Shown: positions 17,230 through 25,827 of the stretch, in pieces | Position numbering within the stretch: the stretch's first letter is position 1 | Layout of the letters: every line of letters begins with the position of its first letter | Assembly (NCBI RefSeq): GCF_001514145.1 | Contig: NZ_KQ948661.1 | Location: forward strand, 591,052 to 655,051 | Origin: Streptomyces canus | GTDB taxonomy: Bacteria; Actinomycetota; Actinomycetes; Streptomycetales; Streptomycetaceae | Direction: 5' to 3' | DNA: 64,000 nucleotides | Notes under the pieces: generated by a model | The model's input: the letters and a program-made list of their open reading frames with translations, nothing else | Databases searched by the model: none | Told to the model about the DNA's origin: nothing | Translations under genes and position numbers: made by a program

Positions 17230-18453
17230 GTGCACTCCGCGGTCCTGCTGATCGAGTTCGGCTCGATCATCCTCGGCCTGGGTCTCCTCGGCCGTTTCGC
17301 CGCCCGTTTCCGCCTCTCCCCCATCCCCCTCTACCTCCTGGCCGGCCTGGCCTTCGGCGAGGGCGGCCTGCTTCCGCTGGGCGCGAGCGAGGAATTCGTG
17401 TCGATAGGCGCCGAGATAGGCGTCATCCTCCTGCTCCTGATGCTCGGCCTGGAGTACACGGCCGGCGACCTGGTCACCAACCTCAAGGCCCACTACCCCT
17501 CCGGCCTGGTCGACGGCGCCCTCAACGCCGTCCCGGGAGCGGCGGCCGCTCTCCTGCTGGGCTGGGGCCCGGTGGCGGCGGTGGTCCTGGCGGGCGTCAC
17601 CTGGATCTCCTCCTCCGGTGTCATAGCGAAGGTCCTGGGCGACCTTGGCAGGGTCGGCAACAGGGAGACCCCGGTCATCCTGAGCGTCCTGGTCCTGGAG
17701 GACCTGGCGATGGCGGTGTACCTGCCCATCGTCACCGCCCTCGTCGCCGGAGCGGGCCTGCTGGCCGGCAGCCTGACCCTGGCCATCGCGCTCGGGGCCG
17801 CGGGCCTGGTCCTGTTCGTGGCGGTCCGCTACGGCCGCCTCATCTCCCGCTTCGTCTCGAGCGACGACCCGGAAAAGCTCCTGCTGGTGGTCCTGGGCCT
17901 GACGATCCTGGTGGCGGGCGTGGCGCAGCAGCTCCAGGTCTCGGCAGCGGTGGGCGCGTTCCTCGTGGGCATCGCCCTCTCGGGCGAGGTGGCCGAGGGC
18001 GCCCACACCCTCCTGAGCCCTCTGAGGGACCTCTTCGCCGCGGTCTTCTTCGTCTTCTTCGGCCTCCACACGGACCCGGCGAGCATCCCCCCGGTCCTGC
18101 TCCCCGCCCTGGCCCTGGCCCTGGTCACCGCGGCAACCAAGATCGCCACCGGCTACTGGGCGGCCCGCCGAGCCGGAATCTCCCCCAGGGGCCGCTGGCG
18201 CACGGGCGGCGCCCTGGTCGCCCGCGGCGAGTTCTCGATCGTCATCGCGGGCCTGGCGGTCTCGGCCGGCATAGAACCCTCCCTGGGCCCCCTGGCCACG
18301 GCCTACGTCCTCATCCTGGTCATCCTCGGCCCCCTCACGGCCCGCTACACGGAGCCCCTGGCGACACGACTGACGGCTCACCGGGAGTCCCCGACGACGA
18401 CGGAGAGCGGTTCGCGGGTGGCGGAGGCGTCGGTGGGGCGGGACGGCGCGTAA
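17230..18453 (+). CDS. CPA2-family cation:proton antiporter (KhtU/KefB-like)
   Basis: A 407-residue integral membrane protein of about 12 spans. It starts with a GTG (MHSAVLLIEFGSIILGLGLL) preceded by GGGAG. Features of the Na+/H+ exchanger fold are visible: PLYLLAGLAFGEGG, EIGVILLLLMLGLEY, VTWISSSGVIAKVLGDL and the VLVLEDLAMAVYLPI stretch. No TrkA_N domain is attached; the RCK_C domain is supplied by the preceding gene. It likely exports K+ in exchange for H+ under KhtT control. The C-terminal 30 residues are hydrophilic. Confidence 0.88.
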   Translation: MHSAVLLIEFGSIILGLGLLGRFAARFRLSPIPLYLLAGLAFGEGGLLPLGASEEFVSIGAEIGVILLLLMLGLEYTAGDLVTNLKAHYPSGLVDGALNAVPGAAAALLLGWGPVAAVVLAGVTWISSSGVIAKVLGDLGRVGNRETPVILSVLVLEDLAMAVYLPIVTALVAGAGLLAGSLTLAIALGAAGLVLFVAVRYGRLISRFVSSDDPEKLLLVVLGLTILVAGVAQQLQVSAAVGAFLVGIALSGEVAEGAHTLLSPLRDLFAAVFFVFFGLHTDPASIPPVLLPALALALVTAATKIATGYWAARRAGISPRGRWRTGGALVARGEFSIVIAGLAVSAGIEPSLGPLATAYVLILVILGPLTARYTEPLATRLTAHRESPTTTESGSRVAEASVGRDGA

Positions 18454-18843
18454 GGGGGTGCCGGGTCGGGTTGTCGGGCGGGTGCCGGTGAGTGGGGGCT
18501 GGTCGCGCAGTTCCCCGCGCCCCTGGGGAGTTGCAGCCACCCGCGCCACGCAGGACCGTTCGCCACCTCGCCCACCACGACGGGCCGTTCGCCGTACCGC
18601 GCGCCACGACGGGCCGTTGGCCGCGTACGGCCCCGACCCACCCACCAGACCGCACGCGCTACAAGCACCCCCACCGAAGCCGAAACGGGCCGCCGCAGGC
18701 ATCAGGGGCGCGGGGAACTGCGCACAACGCCCGCCCCCACCGAACCGAAACAGGCCGCCGCAGGCACTGCACGTCACACCGCCGGAGGCCACCGCAGGCA
18801 CCCGCACTGGCCAGCCCCCACACCCCCTGGCAGGATCACCGGC
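18454..18843. repeat. 390-nt non-coding spacer containing an inverted Streptomyces repeat
   Basis: No gene is supported here. The 20-nt sequence at 18505-18524 (GCGCAGTTCCCCGCGCCCCT) recurs as its exact reverse complement at 18704-18723, an inverted pair of the common Streptomyces intergenic repeat separated by about 180 nt. Between and after them are imperfect direct repeats: CCACGACGGGCCGTT (three approximate copies) and a roughly 30-nt unit ending CGCCGCAGGCA (about 18670-18700 and 18738-18767). Confidence 0.75.
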
Positions 18844-19839
18844 ATGCCCACGCCGTTCCTCCGCCTCAGCCGCCGCCGGGCGCTCCAGACCACGGCCGCC
18901 ACGGTCGTGGCCCTCGGCCTGCTCCTGTGGTGGCTGCTCCCGCTGGGCGAAACCCCCCCGACCGGCACGATCACCTTCAGCACCGGCACAAGGGCGGGCG
19001 TCTACCAGAAGTACGGCGCTCTCCTCCGCAACGCGATCCACAAGGACATGCCGGACCTGAAGGTGAAACTGGAGACCAGCGCGGGCTCCCAGGAGAACGT
19101 CAGACTCGTGGCGACCGGACAGTCCGACTTCGCCATCGCCGCGGCCGACGCGGTGGAGACCTACCAGCAGAACGGCGACCCCGGCGCCGACCAGCTCCGC
19201 GGCGTGGCCCGCCTCTACGACGACTACGTACAGCTCGTCGTCCCGGCCGACTCGGACATCCGCACCGTGGCCGACCTGAAGGGCAAGCGCGTCTCCATCG
19301 GCGTCCCCAACTCCGGCGTACGACTGATAGCGGACCGCGTGCTCAACGCCGCCGGCATCGACCCGGACAAGGACATCCAGCCGAGGGCCGAGGGCATCGA
19401 CACCGGCCCCAAGCTCCTCGGCCACGACCTGGACGCGTTCTTCTGGTCCGGCGGCCTGCCCACCGACGGCCTGAAGCAGCTGGCCGAACGCTCCGCGTTC
19501 CGTTTCGTCCCGATCGAACCGTCCCTCGTGGCGAAGCTGCACGCCGAGGGCGAGCCCACCCGCTACTACCGCGCCACCAACATGCCGGCGTCGGCGTACC
19601 CGTCCGTCCAGAACAACAGGACCGTCCCGACGATGGCCGTATCCAACCTGCTGATCACCCGCGAGGACATGGACCCCGAGCTCACGGAGTGGCTCACCCG
19701 GACCGTGATCAAGAGCAGGGACGGCATCGGCCACGACGTCCACTCCGCCCAGCTGGTCGACGTCCGCACAGCGATCTACACCGACCCGGTCCCCCTCCAC
19801 GATGGCGCCCGCCGCTACTACCGCTCGGTCAAACCGTAG
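18844..19839 (+). CDS. TAXI-family TRAP-type solute-binding protein
   Basis: A 331-residue exported binding protein. After a twin-Arg/Lys-like N-terminus (RLSRRRALQTTAATVVALGL) comes one hydrophobic segment that probably stays as a membrane anchor. The TAXI core follows with TFSTGTRAGVYQKYG, SQENVRLVATGQSDFAIA, LKGKRVSIGVPNSGVR and the AFFWSGGLPTDGL motif. AGGA upstream supports the ATG. There is no TRAP membrane subunit in the window; instead the gene is convergent with a sensor kinase, overlapping it by 11 nt, so a role as a sensory binding protein is possible. Confidence 0.88.
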   Translation: MPTPFLRLSRRRALQTTAATVVALGLLLWWLLPLGETPPTGTITFSTGTRAGVYQKYGALLRNAIHKDMPDLKVKLETSAGSQENVRLVATGQSDFAIAAADAVETYQQNGDPGADQLRGVARLYDDYVQLVVPADSDIRTVADLKGKRVSIGVPNSGVRLIADRVLNAAGIDPDKDIQPRAEGIDTGPKLLGHDLDAFFWSGGLPTDGLKQLAERSAFRFVPIEPSLVAKLHAEGEPTRYYRATNMPASAYPSVQNNRTVPTMAVSNLLITREDMDPELTEWLTRTVIKSRDGIGHDVHSAQLVDVRTAIYTDPVPLHDGARRYYRSVKP

Positions 19840-21211
19840 GGCGACTACGGGGCACGGAGACGGTCACCACCAGCCCGTGCGGCTCATGGTGGCCGTACGA
19901 GATCGCCCCGCCCCCGGCAGCCAGCAGCGCCCGCGAGATGGACAGCCCGAGACCGGACCCCTTGATGTTCTGATGCCGCCCGCTGCGCCAGAACCGGTCG
20001 CCGACACGCGCGAGTTCCTCATCGGTGAGCCCGGGTCCGCGGTCGGCGACGACGACCGTCGAGGTGTCCCCGTCCGCGGCGACCGTGACCTCGACGGTCT
20101 CGTCCTTGGGCGTGAACTTGATCGCGTTGTCGATGACCGCGTCGAGGGCGCTGGAGAGGGTGACGGGGTCGGCCCAGGCGGTGGTGGGCGGACAACTCCC
20201 CACCAGCCGCACTCCCTTGGCCTCGGCGGTGGGCGTCCAGGCGGCGACGCGTTCGGCGGTGAGCTCCCCGATGTCGGTGATCCTGAGGTCGGCCTCGGTG
20301 TGCTCGGCGAGCGCGAGGTCGAGGAGGTCGTCGAGGACCTGGGCCAGCCTCTTGCCCTCCGTCTGCACGGAGGCGATCTCGGTGTTCCCCTCGGGAAGTT
20401 CGAAGGCGAGCAGCTCGATACGCAGCAGCAGGGCGGCGAGCGGATTCCTCAACTGGTGGGAGGCGTCGGCGACGAAGGCCCGCTGCTGCTCCAACACGTC
20501 CTCGACGTTGTCCGCCATCTCGTTGAACGAGCGGGCCAGTCGCCGCAGTTCGGGCGGCCCCCCGGCCACCGCGACCCGAGACTTGAGCCGCCCGGTGGCG
20601 ATGTCGTGGGTCGTTGCGTCGAGGACTCGTACGGGCCTGAGCACCCAGCCGGTCAGCCGCAGCGCGGCACCGACGGCCAGCAGCATGGCGGCGAGTTCGC
20701 CCGCGAAGATGACGAGCCAGCCGTGCAGGATCCGCGAACGCATCGGCCCGGTGGGCGAGTCGGTGACGACGACCGCGACGACGTCGCCGTCCCGGATCAC
20801 CGGCGAGGCGACGACCAGCCGGCCCCGCTGCCAGGGCCAGACCTGCTTGGGGTCCTGGCTTCGGCGGCTGAGCAGCGCCTCACCGAACGCGTCGCGCACC
20901 TCGCCCTCCCGGGGGAGGAACCATCCGCGCGGCGCGGTGGCCATGGGCACATCGCCGTCGTAGAAGACACCGACACGAATGCCGTAGACCTTGTAGTAGC
21001 TGGCGAGTTCACTCTCCAGCGTCTCCAGGCGCTCGTCGGAGGCGTCGGTGACGAACTGGGCGAGCGCGGCGAAGTGCGCGGTGTCGTCGATGCGGTCGAC
21101 GACGACCTTCTGCTGCTGGGCGGAGGCGACACCGATGGCGAGCGGCACGCCCAGGGCCATCAGCACGGCGGCCATGAGGACGATGAGCAGCGGAAGAAGA
21201 CGTGTACGCAC
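19829..21211 (-). CDS. membrane sensor histidine kinase (EnvZ/TctE type)
   Basis: About 460 residues from GTG 21211 (VRTRLLPLLIVLMAAVLMAL). Two spans enclose an extracellular sensor of about 135 residues (TM1 near residue 10, TM2 WLVIFAGELAAMLLAVGAAL). HAMP, HisKA with FVADASHQLRNPLAALLLR and HATPase with DNAIKFTP, DRGPGLT and GSGLGLSI follow. Its likely partner is the OmpR-type regulator at 22381-23067, upstream on the same strand but separated by a 1.17 kb repeat region. From memory the orthologous pair is adjacent in S. coelicolor. Confidence 0.93.
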   Translation of the reverse strand: MRTRLLPLLIVLMAAVLMALGVPLAIGVASAQQQKVVVDRIDDTAHFAALAQFVTDASDERLETLESELASYYKVYGIRVGVFYDGDVPMATAPRGWFLPREGEVRDAFGEALLSRRSQDPKQVWPWQRGRLVVASPVIRDGDVVAVVVTDSPTGPMRSRILHGWLVIFAGELAAMLLAVGAALRLTGWVLRPVRVLDATTHDIATGRLKSRVAVAGGPPELRRLARSFNEMADNVEDVLEQQRAFVADASHQLRNPLAALLLRIELLAFELPEGNTEIASVQTEGKRLAQVLDDLLDLALAEHTEADLRITDIGELTAERVAAWTPTAEAKGVRLVGSCPPTTAWADPVTLSSALDAVIDNAIKFTPKDETVEVTVAADGDTSTVVVADRGPGLTDEELARVGDRFWRSGRHQNIKGSGLGLSISRALLAAGGGAISYGHHEPHGLVVTVSVPRSRPTV

Positions 21212-22380
21212 GGCCCCGCCTACACCCCGCACCGAAGCCGCGAGCCCCCACACACGCGGGCCCCACTACGCGCACTTCGACACCGCCGAGCCGTGGCCAC
21301 ACGGGCAGCACCGTGGTCCCGGAAGCCATGGGCCGCACGGCACACGCAGTCGGGCGCGGCGCCTTGGTCATGGGTCCCACCCACACCCAGCCCCCGTCGG
21401 CACGCGCAGACGGGGGAAGCGCTCCGATTGCAGATACCAGCCACACCCAGCCCCGGACGGCACGCGCAGACTTGGACAGCACTCCGGTTCCGGGTACCAG
21501 CCACGCCCGCCCCTTGCCCCCACGCCACCACACGGAACGCGCGCACGGGCGCGGCGCCCTGGTCATGGGTCCCACCCACACCCAGCCCCTGCTGCACCGT
21601 CTCCACGCGGCGCACGCAGACGGGGACGGGGACGGGGACGGCGCCCTGGTTCCGGATCCCACTCACGCTCGGCCCCTGACGGCACGCGCAGATTTGGACA
21701 GCACACCCGTTCCGGATACCACCCGCTCCCAGCCCCTGCCGCACCGCGCCCCGGCACCGACCGACGCCATCGCCGGAACCGCCCCAGGCACCCGCACGGA
21801 GCCGCCCAAGGCGGCCACCGCGCACGCGGGCACCCTCGCCGTCGCACTCACCCGCGCCCACAGACACCGTCCCTCTCCTGCCCCGAATCACTCACCCCGA
21901 GCCTCGCACAGCTCCGTGCCCCGCACCCCCATCCACAGCCTTCACCGCGGCCACTCAGCCACACCTCCACGCGGAGCCTTCACCGCCGCCCCCTCACGCC
22001 AGCCATACACCCCTCGACGCACGCCAGGCCGTACCCCTCACTCTCGACCCGCCCCTCACCCCAGGTCATGCCCCCTACCTCGCCCCGCCCCTCATCCCAG
22101 ACCGTGCCCGACCCTCGACCCAGCCTTCACCCCGGACCTCAGCCGAAGCCGTCGCCCCGGCCTTCACCCCGGACCTCAGCCGAAGCCGTCGCCCCGGCCC
22201 GCCCACTCCAGCCCCAGCCCGGCCTCGCACCTTCACCCCAACACCCCAACAACCCACCCCAGGCCTTCCCATCGCACCCTCGGCCCAGCCACCCGAACCG
22301 ACTCATCGCACCCCAGGCCCAACCCTTCGCGCCCCGAGCCACCGCCCCCAACTCCGCCGCGAGCCCCGGTGCCCCGCCCC
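21212..22380. repeat. 1.17 kb low-complexity repeat spacer within a two-component locus
   Basis: C-rich DNA with no supported gene. Between 21340 and 21741 I count six tandem units starting near GCACGCGCAGA, with lengths 60, 60, 75, 75, 72 and 60 nt. Units share an ACCCACACCCAGCCCC-type centre. A second, exact tandem pair of 37 nt lies at 22124-22160 and 22161-22197. All six unit lengths are multiples of three, so several frames stay open through the array on both strands; none has a convincing start and the longest also crosses the regulator gene, so I regard them as spurious. Confidence 0.8.
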
Positions 22381-23067
22381 TCACACCCCCGGCGCCACCA
22401 ACCGGTACCCCACGCCCCGCACCGTCTCGATCAGCGCCGGCATCCGCAGCTTCGCGCGCAGGGACGCCACATGTACCTCCAGCGTGCGACCGGTCCCCTC
22501 CCAGCTGGTGCGCCAGACCTCGCTGATGATCTGCTCGCGCCGGAAGACCACACCGGGCCGTTGGGCGAGCAGCGCCAGGAGGTCGAACTCCTTGCGGGTG
22601 AGCTGGACGACCGTGCCGTCGACGGTGACCTGACGGGTCGGCAGTTCGATGCGCACGGCGCCGAGGACCAGCGCGGTGTCCCCGCCGCCCGACGCGTCCT
22701 CGTGGACGGTGCGCCGGCTGACGGCGTGGATGCGGGCGAGCAACTCCCCGGTGTCGTACGGCTTGACCACGTAGTCGTCGGCACCGAGGTTGAGACCGTG
22801 GATGCGGGAGCGCACGTCGGAGCGAGCGGTGACCATGATCACCGGAGTGCTGGTGCGCTTGCGGATCTTGCCGCACACCTCGTAGCCGTCCTGGTCGGGC
22901 AGCCCGAGGTCCAGGAGCACGACGCCGAAGCCGTCCACCTCCGGGACGAGCGCCTGGAGGGCCTCCTCGCCGCTGCGGGCGTGCGTGACGTCGAAACCGT
23001 GCCGGGCGAGCACCGCGGACAGCGCGGCGGCCACGTGGTTGTCGTCCTCGACGAGGAGAAGTCTCAC
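22381..23067 (-). CDS. OmpR/PhoB-family response regulator
   Basis: A 228-residue regulator with receiver motifs VRLLLVEDDNHVAAALSAVL, GVVLLDLGLPDQDGYEVC and VVKPYDTGELLARI, and a C-terminal winged helix (VQLTRKEFDLLALLAQRPG, WEGTGRTLEVHVASLRAKL, ETVRGVGYRLV). I start at GTG 23067, where AAAGGGGG lies upstream; in-frame codons further out extend into the promoter region. Its kinase is most likely the gene at 19829-21211. Two GTGCGCAC palindromes lie about 64-85 nt upstream of the start. Confidence 0.95.
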   Translation of the reverse strand: MRLLLVEDDNHVAAALSAVLARHGFDVTHARSGEEALQALVPEVDGFGVVLLDLGLPDQDGYEVCGKIRKRTSTPVIMVTARSDVRSRIHGLNLGADDYVVKPYDTGELLARIHAVSRRTVHEDASGGGDTALVLGAVRIELPTRQVTVDGTVVQLTRKEFDLLALLAQRPGVVFRREQIISEVWRTSWEGTGRTLEVHVASLRAKLRMPALIETVRGVGYRLVAPGV

Positions 23068-23130
23068 CCCGGCCCCCTTTGGTCCGTCGGACGTACTATC
23101 TGAATGTGCAGTGAACAGGTACAAATGTGC

Positions 23131-23152
23131 GTGCGCACACGCGCGTGCGCAC
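23131..23152. promoter_or_regulatory. paired GTGCGCAC palindromes upstream of the OmpR-type regulator
   Basis: The palindrome GTGCGCAC occurs at 23131-23138 and again at 23145-23152, 14 bp apart, in the 300-nt divergent region between the response regulator (start 23067) and gluA (start 23369). Paired sites on one helix face are common for dimeric regulators. No experimental basis is available here. Confidence 0.35.
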
Positions 23153-23368
23153 CGTGCAGTCATGCTGATGGATGAGGACGGCGTCAAGAGGGTTCCGGTT
23201 GCACCGCGGTTCCGTTACCCGGCCGGTATGCGCACTGGTCGCAAGTGCTACGACACGTGTCCGATTGCTATCGGATCGTGATGCTCAGATTCCCCTCAAG
23301 ACTAATGACGCTGGTCGCATGGGGTTACTACTGTCCTCCGAAACCGAGGAGGACGGAGCCAGAGAGCG

Positions 23369-24145
23369 ATGACCGAAGTATCGGCGGCCAAGGAAGATGC
23401 GGTCGCGACCGGCGAGCTGGTCGTCCTGAGGAGCGTCAACAAGCACTTCGGTGCGTTGCACGTACTGCAGGACATCGACCTGACGATCGCCCGCGGCGAG
23501 GTCGTCGTGGTCATCGGACCCTCGGGGTCCGGGAAGTCCACCCTGTGCCGCACCATCAACCGCCTGGAGACGATCGACACGGGTTCGATCGCCATCGACG
23601 GCAAGCCGCTGCCCCAGGAGGGCAAGGAACTGGCCCGGCTGCGCGCCGACGTCGGAATGGTCTTCCAGTCCTTCAACCTCTTCGCGCACAAGACCGTGCT
23701 CGAGAACGTGATGCTGGGCCAGATCAAGGTCCGCAAGGCCGACAAGAAGAAGGCCGAGGAGAAGGCGCGCGCCCTGCTCGACCGGGTCGGCGTCACCACA
23801 CAGGCGGACAAGTACCCCGCCCAGCTGTCCGGCGGTCAGCAGCAGCGTGTCGCCATCGCCCGCGCCCTGGCGATGGACCCCAAGGTCATGCTCTTCGACG
23901 AGCCCACGTCGGCCCTCGACCCTGAGATGATCAACGAGGTGCTGGAGGTCATGCAGCAGCTCGCCCGCGACGGCATGACAATGATCGTCGTCACGCACGA
24001 AATGGGTTTCGCACGATCGGCTGCAAATCGCGTGGTGTTCATGGCGGACGGACGGATCGTCGAGGAGGCTGCGCCCGACCAGTTCTTCAGCAATCCGCGC
24101 AGCGACCGTGCCAAGGACTTCCTGTCGAAGATCCTGCACCACTGA
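23369..24145 (+). CDS. gluA: glutamate ABC transporter ATP-binding protein GluA
   Basis: Energises glutamate import at the inner face of the membrane. The 258-residue ATPase has Walker A VIGPSGSGKSTLCRTI, Q-loop GMVFQSFNLFAHKTV, signature LSGGQQQRVAIARALA, Walker B VMLFDEPTSALDP and the switch His in VVTHEMGFA, all as in polar-amino-acid (PAAT) ATPases. It is first of four genes whose order (ATPase, binding protein, two permeases) is that of Corynebacterium gluABCD. GAGAG lies just before the ATG. Confidence 0.93.
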   Translation: MTEVSAAKEDAVATGELVVLRSVNKHFGALHVLQDIDLTIARGEVVVVIGPSGSGKSTLCRTINRLETIDTGSIAIDGKPLPQEGKELARLRADVGMVFQSFNLFAHKTVLENVMLGQIKVRKADKKKAEEKARALLDRVGVTTQADKYPAQLSGGQQQRVAIARALAMDPKVMLFDEPTSALDPEMINEVLEVMQQLARDGMTMIVVTHEMGFARSAANRVVFMADGRIVEEAAPDQFFSNPRSDRAKDFLSKILHH

Positions 24146-24206
24146 CGTGCCACCCGGATCGACCACCGACGGCTCTCATCTCTTCACCACCCAAAGGATG
24201 TTCACC

Positions 24207-25052
24207 ATGAAGCTCCGCAAGGTCACCGCCGCCTCGGCAGCCGTTCTCGCTCTCGCCCTGTCCGCGACCGCCTGCGGCGGCGACAGCAAGGACGACAGCT
24301 CGGGCTCGGGTTCCAGCGGCGGCGGCAAGATCAAGATCGGTATCAAGTACGACCAGCCCGGCCTCGGCCTGAAGGAGCCCGACGGTTCCTTCTCCGGCTT
24401 CGACGTGGACGTGGCGACGTACGTGGCCAAGCAGCTCGGCTACGAGCCCAACCAGATCGAGTTCGTCGAGACCAAGAGCGCCGACCGTGAGAACGCGCTC
24501 GCCCGTGGCGACGTGAAGCTCATCGCGGCCACCTACTCGATCAACGACGAGCGCAAGAAGAAGGTCGACTTCGCCGGCCCGTACCTGCTGGCCCACCAGG
24601 ACCTGCTGGTCAAGAAGGACTCCAAGATCAGCGAGGCCACGGACCTCAACGGCGAGAAGCTGTGTTCCGTGACCGGCTCGACCTCGGCGCAGAACGTCAA
24701 GGACGACTTCGCCCCGAAGGCCCAGCTGAAGCAGAACTCCGGCTACTCGGAGTGCATCGCCGCCCTCCAGAGCGGCGCCGTGGACGCGGTGACCACGGAC
24801 GACTCGATCCTCGCGGGCTTCGCGGCCCAGGACAAGTACAAGGGCCAGTTCAAGCTCGCCGGCCTCAAGCTGAGCAACGAGAACTACGGCATCGGCGTGA
24901 AGAAGGGCGACACCGCGACCCTGAACAAGGTCAACGCCGCCCTGGAGAAGATGGTCAGCGACGGCTCCTGGCAGAAGGCGGTCGACGACAACTTCGGCCC
25001 GGCCGGCTACAAGAACGAGCCCGCCCCGAAGGTCGGCGTCATCGTCAAGTAA
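24207..25052 (+). CDS. gluB: glutamate-binding lipoprotein GluB
   Basis: Extracellular substrate-binding subunit of the glutamate importer. The 281 residues begin with a lipoprotein signal (MKLRKVTAASAAVLALALSA then TAC, with Cys as the lipidation site). A Gly/Ser linker and a type-3 solute-binding fold follow: IKIGIKYDQPGLG, FSGFDVDVATYVAKQLGY, DLNGEKLCSVTGSTSAQNVK and NYGIGVKKGDTA. AAAGGA lies 8 nt before the ATG at 24207; an ATG 9 nt upstream is too close to that site. A strong hairpin separates it from gluC. Confidence 0.93.
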   Translation: MKLRKVTAASAAVLALALSATACGGDSKDDSSGSGSSGGGKIKIGIKYDQPGLGLKEPDGSFSGFDVDVATYVAKQLGYEPNQIEFVETKSADRENALARGDVKLIAATYSINDERKKKVDFAGPYLLAHQDLLVKKDSKISEATDLNGEKLCSVTGSTSAQNVKDDFAPKAQLKQNSGYSECIAALQSGAVDAVTTDDSILAGFAAQDKYKGQFKLAGLKLSNENYGIGVKKGDTATLNKVNAALEKMVSDGSWQKAVDDNFGPAGYKNEPAPKVGVIVK

Positions 25053-25064
25053 CGCGGGACCACC

Positions 25065-25104
25065 GGCGCGCCGCCGCCCGCCACGATCAGGGCGGCGGCG
25101 CGCC
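25065..25104 (+). terminator. strong hairpin between gluB and gluC
   Basis: A perfect 15-bp GC stem (GGCGCGCCGCCGCCC with GGGCGGCGGCGCGCC) around a 10-nt loop, 12 nt after the gluB stop. There is no T run. It is likely a partial terminator or 3'-end protector that allows more binding protein than permease. Confidence 0.7.
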
Positions 25105-25158
25105 GCGCCCGTCCACTTACGCCACACACACGCCACACACCCGGAAGCGCGGGAGATC

Positions 25159-25827
25159 GTGTTCGACTTTCTAGAAGGTTATGACGTCCTCGGGGCGTTC
25201 TGGATGACGGTGAAACTCACCGCCCTGTCCGCCGTCGGCTCCCTGATCTGGGGCACCCTGCTGGCCGCGATGCGGGTCAGCCCGGTCCCGTTGATGCGTG
25301 GCTTCGGCACCACCTACGTCAACATCGTCCGGAACATCCCCCTGACGGTCATCATCGTCTTCACCTCGCTCGGCCTCGCCGACATCTTCGGTGTGACGAT
25401 GGGCGCGGCGGACAACTTCGACGTCCAGGGCTTCCGGCTGGCGGTGCTCGGTTTCATCGCCTACACCGCGGCGTTCGTCTGCGAGGCGATCCGCTCCGGC
25501 ATCAACACGGTGCCGCTCGGCCAGGCCGAGGCGGCCCGCGCGATCGGGCTGAACTTCGCCCAGACCCTGCGTCTCATCGTGCTCCCGCAGGCCTTCCGCT
25601 CGGTCATCGGGCCGCTGGCCAACGTGCTGATCGCGCTGACCAAGAACACCACCGTGGCGGCCGCGATCGGCGTGGCCGAGGCCGCCACCCTGATGAAGAC
25701 GATGATCGAGAACGAAGCCCAGACGCTCGCCATCGGCGCGGTCTTCGCGTTCGGCTTCCTCGTACTGACCCTGCCGACCGGCCTCCTCCTCGGCTGGCTC
25801 GCCAAGCGACTGGCGGTGAAGCGATGA
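25159..25827 (+). CDS. gluC: glutamate ABC transporter permease GluC
   Basis: Inner-membrane permease of 222 residues, starting at GTG 25159 (MFDFLEGYDVLGAFWMTVKL) with GGGAG upstream. About five spans are seen, with the PAAT permease EAA loop (EAARAIGLNFAQTLRLIVLP) that docks on GluA. VNIVRNIPLTVIIVF is another typical stretch. Its 3' end overlaps gluD by 4 nt (ATGA), so the two permeases are translationally coupled. Confidence 0.94.
   Translation: MFDFLEGYDVLGAFWMTVKLTALSAVGSLIWGTLLAAMRVSPVPLMRGFGTTYVNIVRNIPLTVIIVFTSLGLADIFGVTMGAADNFDVQGFRLAVLGFIAYTAAFVCEAIRSGINTVPLGQAEAARAIGLNFAQTLRLIVLPQAFRSVIGPLANVLIALTKNTTVAAAIGVAEAATLMKTMIENEAQTLAIGAVFAFGFLVLTLPTGLLLGWLAKRLAVKR

Noticed and set aside
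17164..19800. Very long minus-strand open frame opposite the antiporter and TAXI genes
   Set aside because: Antisense shadow: the plus-strand proteins have unmistakable motifs, while the antisense product has none.
21202..23103. Long plus-strand frame of about 630 codons across the repeat spacer and the response regulator
   Set aside because: It has no Shine-Dalgarno, overlaps a clear response regulator on the other strand, and its openness comes from high GC and frame-preserving repeats.
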